A DNA stretch of 64,000 nt from Gymnorhina tibicen (lineage: Eukaryota; Chordata; Aves; Passeriformes; Artamidae), in NCBI GenBank assembly GCA_013399875.1, contig VXAZ01007530.1, positions 59,998 through 123,997 of the forward strand, written 5' to 3'. How positions within the stretch are numbered: the first letter of the stretch is position 1; the number at the start of each line of letters is the position of its first letter. Of this stretch, positions 25,481 to 38,377 are shown piece by piece. Made by a program: the position numbers and the translations under genes. The notes beneath the pieces were generated by a model, which was not told the DNA's origin, made no database searches, and saw nothing but the letters and a program-made list of their open reading frames with translations.

Positions 25481-25554
25481 TTCGGAGCTTCTGAGACACG
25501 AGTTAAAAAGCAGGAAATTACAGTGAAAAAAATGGCCATAAGGGCTGTAGTAGT

Positions 25555-25715
25555 GGAAGAGATTTCCTGGAGAGCTTGTGGAGTATCTTGGGAGGTGTTC
25601 AAGGCTCAACTGGACCTGGCCTTGAGGAACCCATCTAATTAGATCTGCACTGACCTTTGGACTAGAAGACCTCTGGAGGTCTCTTTTGCAAATTATTTTC
25701 TAGTTCTGTGATTCC
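25555..25715 (+). mobile_element. CR1 3' tail, sense
   Basis: 'gtggagtatcttgggaggtg' / 'ttcaaggctcaactggacct' / 'gaagacctctggaggtctct' / TTCTGTGATT is the sense-strand end of CR1. It ends near 25715. Confidence 0.85.
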
Positions 25716-28700
25716 CAGGTAAGAAGATGGCACTTCAAAAAAAAATTCTCTATAACAGTCTGAGCATTTGTGGATCAAATGGATTCTTGCCTAATTCCAG
25801 TTTTGGAAAACTTCAGTTTAAATAAATGCTGAAGTAGACTGTAGTTGTTTTCTGAAGGCTGTCAAGATCATGTTGTATATTTTCTAGCACCTGGAAGGGC
25901 ATTCATCTTGATGTGAAAATTATCTGTAATTATTTTACTTATAAGATCTTAGCCTTTAATAAAGCTAGTAACATAATAGAAAGTACTTGTCTAATTGAGG
26001 AATTAGCTGCTATACAAAACAGAAAACTGCTCATAAACATAGAGAAATACAGCCTACAAAGTCCCAAGCTATGGAGGAGAAGGTTAAAATGTTCTTCTTA
26101 GATATGCCCGTTCTGCTTTATTCTAGTTGGATAGAATTATACTTAAAAATACCACTAGAGTAAGTTGGGTTTTGTTGGGGGTTTCTTTCTAGAGTATTGC
26201 AGAACTCTCTTTTTATATCACATTAAGTTAATGCCTTTAGACTATTTTATTGCTCCCTATGGAAAAGGAGACACCGAACTTTTCCTTCAATAATAATCAA
26301 ATGTTGTTGATCTTGGGATCCTAATCATCCTTTTGTGGATCCAGCCTTTTGGGTTTGGAATTTCCTTTCTCATCTTCTGAATTAAGAAATAAAAAGAAGC
26401 TAAAAATAATTTTATCTGAGAGCAGTGTATTTTTTGAGTTTTCTATCAGAAAATAGCAGTTTCCTGTCAATATCAAGGTTATGTTTGGTTAAAAATTCCC
26501 CAGAAACCGCTTTGGGAAAAATTAAGAGAAAGAAGCCTTTTCAGTGCCAATATTGTATTTATGCATTCAGTTTAGGGGTTTCTAAAAATAAAAGGAATCG
26601 TTTATACCTAAGGGGTAAGTTACTCTTAGGTTGGAGTATGTTTATACACATGTAAAATGTGTAATGTGTATCTGTCTTGATAAGTTTACATAAACATTTT
26701 CAGGGTGAACTTTTCAATAGAGAATTACAATAGCTGTTCAAATATAAACATGCTGTAAGAGACTTCTATATCACTGAATCCAATTGCATGGTATTATAAG
26801 CCTCTGCATAATTTAATCTCCTTCACTGTGCTCTATCTTAAAAGTAATTAGGCGTTCTATATGCAGTGCTCCAGCTATTCCAGAGTCTAATTTTTCATTA
26901 TATGAAACTTTTTTTAAATTTCCAGTTAAAGCAGTTACCTAATTTAATTTTAATTGAAGAAAATTAAGTAACAGTTTATTAATATCTATTAGCTCCTTTC
27001 TCTCCTTGGCATTTAAAATACTCACTATAGAATATTGACATCTATTCTTGCCCTTCTTTTTTGTATGCAAAACAAGTCTGGGGTTTTTTTATCCTCTCAT
27101 CTCATAATCTCTCACTTCTACTCATCCTGTTTTAGCTCCGCTGTGCCAGTTCCACTTTGAGTTGTTCTCTTTTAGCTAAGGCTCCCATAATGACCTACTA
27201 CACTATGGATGACGTCTTACCATTAATACTTTTCTATTCCAGTTAACACTTCTGACTTGTATATTGTAGGTTTTTGTTTCCCTTTTCACAGCTGTCTTCC
27301 CGCTACTGTTTACTGATCCAATGGCCAAGTAAAGCTTCCTAGTCCTTTTCTTCATGGTTAGTTTTCTTCCAGATGATGAGCTTCCAGCTCATGCAAGAGG
27401 TTTTTTTCAGGCCCTTCAGTACATATTTTCACACATGGTGCTTTGAACTCATCACATTTCTCTTTGGTAATATTTTAGGAACTTTGTCATCCTTTACTGG
27501 GGTACATGCAACAAATTTAGCTAGACTGACATTGGCCCTTCTAGGTTAGAAACTTGCTGCAAATACTTTTTTTGTTTATGGGTTTGTAAGGATCATGTCT
27601 CCTGATACTTTAGATGGAATTATGCAACAGCTTCTGTTCCCAAAGTCTGCCACGTTTGTATGCTTCCATATTACTTCTTCTATACGATATCCTTTTGATT
27701 ATGTACCTGTTTAGTTAATTTTCATATTTGGTAGAGCTGACTCACAGCTTTTTTTTTTTTACTTCAGGATGTTGTCTTCTTTCACAAATGGGGTGCTTTT
27801 TTGTTCTTTTTTTTTTTTAATGTATCTCAATTGAGTATATTTTCTGAGCAGAGAGAAACAGAGCAGTAATTCAAAATGGTATGTGTACTTTCAGGAGCAA
27901 ATGTTATTCAATTAAAAGTTCTCTTACTTCTTCAAATACTTACAGCTTCAGACTTTATGTTGTAATCTGCAGTGATTACAAGTAATTAGACTGCATGTAG
28001 TGTCTGTGCATAAAAAAATACGTTGTTGAGACTAGGGTATTTCAGTAAAAACAGTAATTATTATTTCTGATATTTACTTAAAAGATAATTTGCACAATTT
28101 CTGGGTATTCATTTTGTAGAAGGGAAGTTCACTTGAATGCAGCATTTCATAACTTGTATGAAGTAAAAATGTACTGGAAACACTGAATGTCAGGAAAGAT
28201 CGTCACTGGTGAAATGCATTTAAATTTTTCAGCTTTTATTACAAGGCACTTAATAAATGAGGTAACAGAATTAGAATTTAGTATAGAATTGTCTATATGA
28301 TTCTACATGGATGCTAACTGATGGTGTCAAAAGAGCAGCAAGATGTTCATGGTTCCTGAACAAACTAGTTTTATTTTTATGATTGCTTTCTGAAATTGAA
28401 ATTTTTAAACTAGAAAAAAGGTCAAGGTCGCTGGGAAAGTGAATTGCTACCAACTTGTGTTTTAAGACAGCATTTAAAATCAAAAACATTCTTAGAGTTT
28501 TTAATATTGTATTCTTTTTTATAACTTCAGTAGTTTTTCAAAATTTAATGCTTACTAGTGTAACTAAGGTTATCTTAACGGATATACCTAGCTTTGCTTA
28601 CGCAGTATTTGGAAATAATTACTTTCTTGAGGTTTTGATTTGATGAACTAGTAAAATACTCCCTTTTAAGTATGCATATAAATGTTACAATCTTTAGTGG

Positions 28701-31700
28701 GATTAAGCACATTACTTTCTTCCCAAGACTGGATTGCAATGTTATGAGAAACAAATATAGATTTAATTTTGATTTTAAGTGTTTCATAATTTGGAACAAA
28801 TTTTCAGAGTTTGTAAATACAGAAGTAACAAGAACAACATAACGAGGTACGGTTGTGTAGAGAGTGAGCAGTAGAAGCAAAGAAATCTTCTGGTGTAGAT
28901 TTTCTGCCTGGTTATAGGGGTCACTCTGATCTCATTTCAAATCTGTGAGTTCTCCAGTCCAGTACCGCAAGAATATGTGGGTAGAGCATGCGACTTATTT
29001 ATTCATAAATTATCAAAATAACCCAGTAAATTGGTGGCGTGATTGCTGTTGATTTTTCATTAGGCTGTGTTACCTAATACAGCAAAAAGGAAGACTTATT
29101 CTGGAGAACTGCAGAACCTTACAAGGCAGCAGGTGAAAAGACATGTAGTTAAGTGGTGTGGCAAAACACATTAGGTTTACTTATGTAGGCTATGAGCTGA
29201 CCAGTGACTAGTGAAATACTGGTCTTGTTCTTGAAAACTTAATGAGTGGTGTTCACTGATGTTTAGAAGAGTATGCTAAAAACTACTGGGAAAGAAATAG
29301 AGAACAAAATACTGAGTATTCGCCTGTCTTTTAAACCCATTATATGATTGAATTTTTAATTTTATGCAGAGTTCATGTTCCCTTGTCTTGACAAGGGTAA
29401 GATCTGGTATGAGCAAAGGTAGAGAAGAGCAAAGGCTTCTGTAACTTCTAGCTGAGTGATGCCCCTATTTCACTTCTGTTCGTATTTGCATTCCTCTTGT
29501 GTTCTGCTTCTCTTATTTCTCCTTCCCACAATTAGGAGCATAGAGCTGGGAGAGGTGATGCTGTCCAAGTGATTGGCAGAGAGTTTAATGCTTGAGGTGC
29601 GAGTGAATTAAAAATGTAGACATGTTCTTCTATGACATAGCTTAGAAAAGAATGACAGGAAGAAAGAAAAAATCACTTGTTTCATTTGTAATAAATTCTT
29701 GATGTGAGGTGTATTTATCCTCAGCGTTCTAAGGTTTAACTACTGTTCCAAACAAGGAAATGGTTTGTCAAAGAAAGAATAATTAATTACTGATTTAAGT
29801 AAGATAGAAACATATTCAGAAACCAAAATGTTGCAGTGGAGGAAAGCGATTACTAGAGAAATACACTTTTTTTTGGTTCATTTAACAAGTGAGGCAAAGG
29901 AGAGGCAAATTCTTGTCTTTTTAAACTGTAACATTTTATATATGGTATTTTCATCATTGTACATACCTGATCACAGTTAATCAGTATTGATCACAATTGA
30001 TCACAATTGATCAGTAAAGCTGATTGAACGATAAATCTGTTTTTGTGCCTTGTCTCCAGTCTGCAACACTCAATACAATTTCAGATTCCTCTGAGACTGG
30101 GTGTTAACACTGGGAAAAAGTGATCTGCCCCTTTCCTGCATTTTGAAAAAAAATCTGTCAAAATGATTGTTGCTACAGATTTTAGTATTCTTATATTCAT
30201 GGACTAAAACATGTCCATATACAGCTGCTATGTTCCTGATGTCAATTTGTACTTTTCAACTTGCTGGTGTATATCCAGAATTTCTTTCTGTATTCTACTG
30301 GTTTTTGGCAACTGACTTACACAGAACTTTTCTTCCTTCTGTGGCCAGCAGCAACATTTCTTTTGAGTTCAATAAAGTACCATTGTGTCTTTAATGAAAA
30401 TGTGAATTTATATGTGAGTTGTTGTGGACTGGAGAGGCAATTTTTATCAAGATACCTTAAGATGCTAGTAGAAAAAGAATAAGGATATAGTTATTAAGAT
30501 TTATCAACTCTAAGAAAACTTGCTTTGCGCTGTTTTCTTACAGTGAAAAATGTTAGAGTTTGAATGATGACTTGGACATTCACCCTTCAAAAGTGATTGT
30601 GCAAACTGTCATCAAAAAGTCCAACAAAAGTCCAACAAAACTTCTTGCAGTAATTGTTAAAGTGATAGTAGTGTTTATTAGGAGAGCTGAAATAACAGGC
30701 AGCTTCAGCTGGTATGTGATACATACGTACTGGTTGTGATAGGGCAGTTAAAATTGGTGGTAGTAAAGCCGAGGCTCACAATGAATGTTAGTCCTGAGGT
30801 AATGATACATGTATTCAGCTGTTCTTGATTATGTCCCCTGAGCCTCGTAAGACTAGGCTGTCCTATCTATTGCTTTGAAGGCTAAACTAAGATACACCTC
30901 CGAATGAAATCCCCAGATGGGGCAATGTAAAGTCAGAGAAACATTTATGACTTTTCTGAGGGTGGTATCTTACCCTCTGAACTGTTATGTCTTATGAGTG
31001 ACAAACAAATCATTCTGACAGCTTGGTTTTCTTTGCACATCTGAATGATGACAACATACTACATATTCTACATATATTATGTAATAAAGGTATCATGCAT
31101 AACAATGTTACATATTTTATAGCAAAGGCTTTAATGGCTGGATGTAATTCCATAAAATTTGCTCTTATTATGTAGCAAAACTTTGTGTTACTTAGGAAAC
31201 TTAAAAATACATTTTTTCAAATTTTGGTAAGATACGTAATATTGAAATTTCCCTTGATCACTAGTCTAATTCTGTTAATCTTCTGTTTCCCCAGAAAAAG
31301 GAAAAGAATTGCCTCCTTAATCTGTAATTTAGCAGGAAACATTGTCCATTAGGGACTTAAATTTTCGTATTTGTTTTAATCGGATTGAGTACACCTGCGC
31401 TGGAAAATGTCTAATATGGCAAGATTTTGGATGTACTCAATGGAAACCATCTTTGATATTTGTGCTTTTGGTTTAAAATCTTTTCCTTTAGTTGAAACGG
31501 TGTCTTCTCCAGTAGTTTTTGCTGAAATTGTGTTAGTGGACAGAATAGTGGAGTGCATACTTCATATAGAAATAAAAATGAACAGTTAAATAGTGAGCAA
31601 TCTGTTTTGAGCCATCCTGAAATTTCTTGCAGGTATGCTTGAAAGGTTGTTAGAAACAGTTTGGGGGGTGTGGTGTTAATGACACAGAAGGAGTAAAGGA

Positions 31701-32378
31701 TTGCATCATTTTACAGAATGTGGCAGAGTAAGGAGAAGAGGAAGTTTTCCTGGAGGGTAGAGGAGAACAACTGAAACATGAAATAACTAGTTTCATGAGG
31801 GTTTGTGTAAGAGAAAAAGGCAGTTGACAAGAGGAGGCAGAGAAAGACAATCTGGGGATAGCAATTCTGACAATGTAAGATGTTCAGTGTTCTACAAGGC
31901 AATGCAAAAAAGGGGGGTGTGTTGGGATTTTTTGTGGTGTGATGTCTTCAGGTTATATGGAAAGAAGTAGTTAACTCTTCAAATGTATGCATACCTTTTA
32001 AATGTTCTCTGCTCTTAAGTGGGAATACATGGTAAGTAAAAGTTACCAATTATAAAATACTTAGAATGACATTTCAGTGATCCTCGGATAGAGTACAGTT
32101 ATTATTGTAGCCCTCAAATTTGAAAATCTTAACTTGGTTCTATGGAAGTTGCTTTTTACATATACTTCTTCCTGTTTTCAGGTCTTTGTTAATCAGTGGC
32201 TGAGATTTGAGTTTGTAATTTTGTTGCACAAAACCCAGCCTAGACTGAGTTGTTAGTTCTCTAGTTGATACTGGGCTTTTCATAGATCTGTGATTTATTT
32301 TTTTATAAAACTAGAAATGTAATGGCTAAGTTTGTTTATAAGGTGATAGAAGTCACAATTTGTGGTTTTACTTTTTTT
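25716..32378. other. Long unique AT-rich stretch, probably METTL15 intron
   Basis: About 6.7 kb without recognised gene, CR1 or LTR. Short open frames lack family features. A short TGATCACAATT tandem is listed separately. Confidence 0.5.
29968..30015. repeat. Short TGATCACAATT direct repeats
   Basis: The motif TGATCACA(G/A)TT occurs at about 29968, 29988 and 29998, the last two directly in tandem with a period of 11. A TGATCAG follows. Each copy carries the palindrome TGATCA. Confidence 0.7.
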
Positions 32379-32383
32379 CTTGG

Positions 32384-33627
32384 TGTCATGGGTTGACCCT
32401 GGCCAGATGCCAGGCACCCACAAAAGCCACTCACTCCTCTCTGCAGCTGAACAGAGGAGCGAAAATTTAACAAAGGGTTCATGGACTGAGATAAGGACCA
32501 GGAGAAATCACTCATCGAATACCATCAAGGGCAAAACAGGCTTATCTTAGAGATATAAAGTGCATTTATTACTAACAAAATAAGAGCAGGATAATGAGAA
32601 ATAAAATAAGCCTTTAAAAACACCTTCCCTCCACCCTTCCCTCCTTACCAGCTCTACGTCCTACCCCAGCAGTGCAGGGAGACAGGGAATGGGGTTTTGG
32701 TCAGCTGTGGCTTCTCCCGCTGCTCAAGGAGAGGAATCCTTCCCCTGCTGCACTGTGGGGTCCCTCCCACAGGAGACAGTTCTCTGTGAACTTCTCTGAT
32801 GGGAGTCCATCTCACAAACAACAGCTCTCTGCAAACTGCTGCAAGTGAATCCATCCCATGGGCAACAGTCCTCCCAAAACTGCTGAGCTGTGGGTCACTC
32901 TTCCACAGGGTACAGTCTTTCAAGGACAGGCTGCTCCAGCCTGGAAGCAGGGGCCCCCTCTCTCCATCGGGTCTCCCACTGGATCACAGCCTTCTCCAGG
33001 CATCCACCTGCTCCGGCATGGGCACCCCCTGCATGGTCTGTAGGTGNAGCTGTGGGTCACTCTTCCACAGGGTACAGTCTTTCAAGGACAGGCTGCTCCA
33101 GCCTGGAAGCAGGGGCCCCCTCTCTCCATCGGGTCTCCCACTGGATCACAGCCTTCTCCAGGCATCCACCTGCTCCGGCATGGGCACCCCCTGCATGGTC
33201 TGTAGGTGGATCTCTGCATCCCCTGTGGATCCCCATGGGCTGCAGGGGCACAGCTGTTTCACCATGGTCATCACCACGGCCTGCAGAGGAATCTCGGCTC
33301 TGGCGCCTGGAGCACCTCCTCCCCCTGCTTCTTCGCTGACCTTGGTGTCTCCATGTAGTTTCCCTCACAGGTTCTCACCTCCTCCTCTTCTCTGGCTGGA
33401 ATTAAAACTACACCACAACCTTTGTTTTGATTTTTTCTTAAATATGTTCTCATAGAAGTATTACCTCCACTTCTAATTGGCCCAGCTTTTGCCAGTGGCA
33501 CTTTTGTCTTTGGAGCCACCTGGGACTGGCTCTGCCGGACAGGTGGAAGCTTCCAGCAGCTTCTCATAGAAGCCACATCTGTGGGCCCCCTCTGCTGCCA
33601 AAAACCAAGCCACACAAAACCAACACA
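32384..33627 (-). mobile_element. Solo ERV LTR, antisense, with 5-bp target duplication
   Basis: Complete LTR. On the minus strand it begins TGTGTTGGTTTTGTGTGGC (33627 leftward) and ends GGTCAACCCATGACA (32384). CTTGG at 32379-32383 and 33628-33632 is an exact 5-bp target duplication. Minus-strand signals in order are a TATTTAAG box (33444-33437), about 180 bases into the LTR, and a late AATAAA (32570-32565). The sequence matches, from memory, an LTR type abundant in passerine genomes; the 5-bp duplication agrees with an ERVL-like class. No internal viral genes remain, so this is a solo LTR left by recombination. Its length, 1244 bases, is inflated by an apparent assembly duplication around the N at 33047; without that it would be about 1082. 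It lies in presumed METTL15 intron, antisense to the gene. Confidence 0.85.
32886..33208. repeat. Two identical 161-base copies separated by one N
   Basis: 32886-33046 and 33048-33208 are identical base for base and separated only by the N at 33047. Both lie inside the LTR. This is the typical signature of two contig ends that overlap but were joined with a gap character. Confidence 0.9.
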
Positions 33628-33632
33628 CTTGG

Positions 33633-36600
33633 TAAGCATGAAAACCATGCCAAATTTCCATTTGACAAAGGTGATTTAAAAATTTTTACAGAATATTTAG
33701 ATACGTTTTTTGAGAGGGATGTTACACTGAGGCAGAGTAACACTCACAACAATTTCCAGGTAGGATGCTGAAAGTTCCAGGGATTTATGGCTAGAATACT
33801 TCATAGTTTGCTTCTAGGTATGCCTGAAGCAGTGCAGCCATGAGTGAAAATTGCAACTATCTGACAGCTGTGAGTGACCTCAGTGAGGTGAGTCAGTGTC
33901 AAACCAGCTCTGTACCAGTATTCTCATTACAGCTGGTGCTACTTGGCACCCTGATGGCAGCCCCAGTGGAGTTACTGAATCAAAGCACCAGGTTGGTCTC
34001 CTTGTTTGGTGTGCAGTGCCAAGAGTTAGCTGAAAAACTTTCTGTTCTCCTGAAGAAACCATTTATTCTGGTTGAGTAAAATGTAGTTTCCACTGCTGAC
34101 AAGAGATCATCATGTATTTACACACAGAATTTTCAAGTGGGACAATAGTGAAACATCAAGAGCAAGTATTATTATGTATACATAAAAAAATGCTGAAGCA
34201 GCATCAAAGCATCATTATATATCTCTGTGAAATTACTTGAATGATTGATGTCATATTAATGTCTGTGACAATGGAGAGAAATTAGATGAGGGAAAAGATT
34301 CTATTTATTTTGTAGATGCTGTGTTAATGCTTTACTTTTTTTCCTGTGTGGATCCCTCTCAACTGAATGAAGTAAAAAATAAATATTTTAATGAAGCGTT
34401 GCAGAATACCAGAGATTAACTGAAACCTGCAGAGCCTGAAATACTTTAGGAGACATTGAACTCTTTCTCATTCTACTCTTTCATATAGTTGAGAAGTGCA
34501 GATCAAGTCCTGTCTAGCAGAATTACTATGCTATGTGTCATAATACAATTAAATACTGTGTTATGACCTGAACAAAGGACCTGAACCCAAGGTTCTGTAT
34601 TATTTTCCAACTGTGTTATTTCCCAAGAATTCTGCAAGCTTTTGAAGTTGTTGCACAAGAAAATTTATTAAGGCCCCACAACCTTAGTCGCTGTAAATAA
34701 CTTTTTATTCTTTTTAAAATAGGTTTGATTGTCCATATTCCCAGTGTTCTTTCAAAATCTTATATATGCTTTTCTTGTAGAATGTCAAGATTACTAAAGA
34801 GGGAGTAAATGTGTTGAATATTTTGAGAAGACTGGAGATTGCTTGTCTGTAGCAGTTGGGAATTTATAAAAAAATTACCATGCTATTACCCCATACACAC
34901 CCCCACAAGTGAGAACTAATATGACAGGTATTTTCTGCTTTTTTACATCCTCAGACCATGGTCTCTGAAATTATCTTAGCTTTCTACATGGTATCTTCAA
35001 GTCATTAAATATTAAACCCTGCAAGTCTTGTTTCTCCATTTATAAGAGAGGACCTAAAAGCTCTTCACAGTTTTTTTGTGTTTCTAAAATATTCTGAATA
35101 TATAAAATGCTGTTCAAGTACTAGGTTTAAATATTTTCTCTTAAGCAAGTCAGTTTGGTTTAGCTAGGTTTTAACCTTCTAAAATTGCCTAAAATGATTA
35201 CAATGCTCTCTATGTGACCCTTTGTAGTCTTAACAGCTTTCAAAGGTATCATCAAGACCTGATGTAAATCCCCATTCAGTCTTGCTACGTAATGTTTTGA
35301 TATGCTCTCTCATCTCAGGCTTCTTAGAACTATAAGCTTGGCTGTTTTTCTTGGTATTTACGGATGTTCCCTGGTTTACCTTTTCTGCTTTTTCCACTAA
35401 GCGCTGTTTTTGCAATATACTAAGACAGAAAGGGTAATAGATTTTTGCACTGGGTAAGTATCGTCGTAGAACATAAATCCTCTATTGACCAAAGAAAACA
35501 CTGGAAGACTGAAAAAGAAAGTGGAAAGAATTCTGCATACCTGGATAGAGCAGAAGGCATGTGACTGTAGGAAATAAAATTTTTTAACATAGTTTATTAT
35601 TTAACAGTTCATTATTTATTATTTATTTGAGATTTTTCTGGAAAGTGGATTTGCAGATCATGTAAATAAAAACCTGAAGTCAAAAGGAAGTTGAGGGTAA
35701 ATTAAGAATATTTTGAGAAATCCTGTGTGTAACAGGCAGTTTTTATTTGAATATAGGCATAAAGAATGGTAGACTAGGGAAGAGTTTTGTTATCTTCTAA
35801 TAAATGTTCGGAATTCCTGGTAAAATATTTTAAATAAATGTGTCATGCTTATAATCTAATAGATTAGTCCTTGTCATCATTATCATCATTGTTACTATCC
35901 TATCAAAAAAGAGTTGATATTTGTATTTCCTTTCATAAAGTAATAAATCTTTCATTGCTGTGTACTTGGTTTGATTAATTGAAGTGTATCAGATAGCCAA
36001 GATGTTTAAAATTGTGTCTTTTGTTCCACAGAGAAGCAGGAATTCAGAGAACTGGCCTGAACATTGTAGTGTAGTCATTATAACATTTTATAACCAGTAT
36101 GAAAACATCTGGTTTTAGTGAGGATTTATATTCAACAAGACGCCTATATCCACTATTGATACACACAAGGCAGTGCATAACAAACACGTTATATACAGAA
36201 GCTGTCATTTCACACAGCTGAAAGACTGGCATCAAATGTCAACCTAATCATTTTTCAATCTTTTTATTTTTATTTGCAAACTTCAGAATGTTTTCTAGCT
36301 GAAGCATCTCTCTACCAAAGAGTAAATTTCTACTTACTTAAAATTTACTTATTTTTTTAATTAACCTTTTCTAATCACAGAAGTTTGGCAGATCACAAAT
36401 CAAAAGCTGTCCCAAACATCTTAGCTATCCACATATTTATGACTCATTTAAAGAAACGTAATAAAATTTCTAGCAAGAAATAAATATTGTTCAGAATCAT
36501 TTTCCAGATCAGTTGGTAGAGCATTACTTGAGAGCTGCTGTCATGGATTACTGTCTACTGAGGAACTGGACAATGGCAATTTATAATTTTATCCAGGTCT

Positions 36601-37265
36601 CATTTATTTTCATCTCTCACATATGGAATTTTAAAGTTAATTCATTTGCATGAGTCATGAAGTTAGAAACACCTCCCAGTTGGAAAAAGTGGTACATATT
36701 TTCAAGAAAATTCCTCTCATTATATTGTGGAGAAAATACAATCTCAAAACTATATAATTATATAGCTTAAATTGGTTTAGGTGGATCATTGTGCTTTTCA
36801 GGAACTGTCAGTTCTTATTATGCTGAATAGTTGTATTCAGTTATGGGCTGGACAGAAATCAATTCAAAATTGTGTGCATGATCATGATATCCCTCATGGA
36901 AATTGTTCATTCACACTGTTTCCCAGGTTTTGTGCTATGTTTAATAGGTGGATTTCTTCTGCTCTAATGAGGAGAACATTGTGTAGCTGAATGTTCTTCC
37001 ATGTGGTTGGATTCATAAATGTCTTCCTTTTAACGGAGCTTTTTCTTTCCACATGGAGGCAGTGGCTTCCTGATATGGGCAGAAATATGTTCTGTTTTGC
37101 AGCTACTGCTTAAAAACGTTGATTAATCTTTTTACGTCTGTGAAATTCATTGAGATTTTGAGAGACAGATAAAATAAATCGTGTAATTGTAAGTCACCTT
37201 ATATAAAGGCAAAACCCAAAAGTTTGGAATTAGATATCCAAGAAAGCATTGGAAACCTCAGAGAT
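33633..37265. other. Unique AT-rich stretch, probably METTL15 intron
   Basis: No gene recognised. Just right of the LTR, a 79-codon open frame at 33840-34079 starts in fair context (G at -3) but has no recognised domain. The rest shows nothing beyond low-complexity TTATTATTTA runs near 35595-35630. Confidence 0.5.
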
Positions 37266-37520
37266 CATAGATTCATAGGGTAGCCTGGACAGACCCATCA
37301 GGATTATTGAGTCCAACTCCTGGCCCTAGATAGGACACCCCAAGAATTCCATCCTGTGCCTGAGAGCATTGTCCAAACACTTCTTGAGATCTGTCCGGCT
37401 TGGTGCTGTGACCGTTTCCCTGGGGAGCCTGTTCCAGTGCCCAACCACCCTCAGTGGATACTGGGACCTGTGGAGAAGATGTGTTATCTTCTCCCTTGCC
37501 ATTCCTCTTTTCTTTGCCAG
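37266..37520 (-). mobile_element. CR1 3' tail, antisense
   Basis: Begins 'atcatagattcatagggtag' at about 37266 and continues through 'gattattgagtccaactcct', 'ccaagaattccatcctgtgc' and 'ggggagcctgttccagtgcc'. It fades near 37520. It is about 670 bases upstream of the first METTL15 exon. Confidence 0.9.
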
Positions 37521-38185
37521 TATAGGAATATTAAGAAACAACCACTTTAAATCTACGAAAGAACAGTAAGCACAAAAGTGCATGTAAAACTACTTTCTCC
37601 AATGATCAGGTGCTCAAATACAAATTACGCTGTGTTTTACCTGCTTATGATTCAGTGCACCTAATTCTCCCAGTTATTTTTAAAATGACAAATACCACTA
37701 GAAAGGTGTTTGGTCCCATGGCAGGAACTTGGAATTCTTTTCCTGGTGGGTAAATATTAACTACAAGGTTGTGCACTCTTGTTCCATTTTACCTGCTTCT
37801 CTAGGTCTGAGATCTATTCTTTCTTTTCTGCACCTTGGCCTCGCTTTACTAAGGGCTGTGCTAAGCAGGGCAGGTACCTTAGTATTCAGGACATTCCTGC
37901 GGAAGGTGTTGAGTTCCTGCATACTGAATAAAAAAAATTTTAGTCAGGTTTCCATTTCTTTAAGATCAAGCAGGAAGGGAGTAAAGAAGTTGAAGTAGCC
38001 ACCGAGGGGTGGTTTGGACCAGTTTTCAATGTTGACACATGAAAATACATAAACTATTACTTTGGGAATAGCCCTATTGCTTCTGAGACAAGTTGAGTGC
38101 TATTATCTAATTCCTGCTATGCAAGGGGGAGAGATGGCATTGTTACAATTAAACTTGAGGCTATTTGTTTGTTACTTTCTTACAG

Positions 38186-38377
38186 GAAACAGATTCAACC
38201 TCTTCTAGGACAGTTTAGCCAGTCAGAGGGTCTGTTAATCTCATCTGGTGTTGAGCCAGGGACTCTGGACGGCGTTCTCCTGGATGCTGGCTGTTCTTCT
38301 TTGCAATTCGATACACCGGAAAGGGGTTTTTCCCTGCAGAAGGATGGACCTTTGGACATGAGGATGGATAGTGACAG
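38186..38377 (+). CDS. METTL15: METTL15 internal coding exon (methyltransferase core)
   Basis: Internal exon of the mitochondrial 12S rRNA m4C methyltransferase, RsmH/MraW family. A pyrimidine-rich tract ending in TTACAG precedes base 38186, and a GT donor follows at 38378. The first base completes a codon begun in the upstream exon; 63 full codons follow and the last two bases (AG) start an Arg codon finished in the next exon. Visible motifs are [17 protein letters not shown] (the family's DxGxSS core, next to the SAM site), DTPERGFS and DGPLDMRMD, all strongly conserved from bacterial RsmH to vertebrates. The position just before GCSS is Ala, where I recall Leu in other members. If the donor were skipped, the frame would run to TGA at 38460-38462 and truncate the protein. 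Family identity is very secure. The upstream exons with the N-terminal glycine-rich SAM loop were not found in this window. Confidence 0.95.

Noticed and set aside
29968..30015. CRISPR-like or satellite array
   Set aside because: Only three short copies, with no spacers and no further array.
32799..33455. 218-codon open frame running through the N
   Set aside because: It lies in the LTR and depends on the duplicated 161-base segment and an unknown base.
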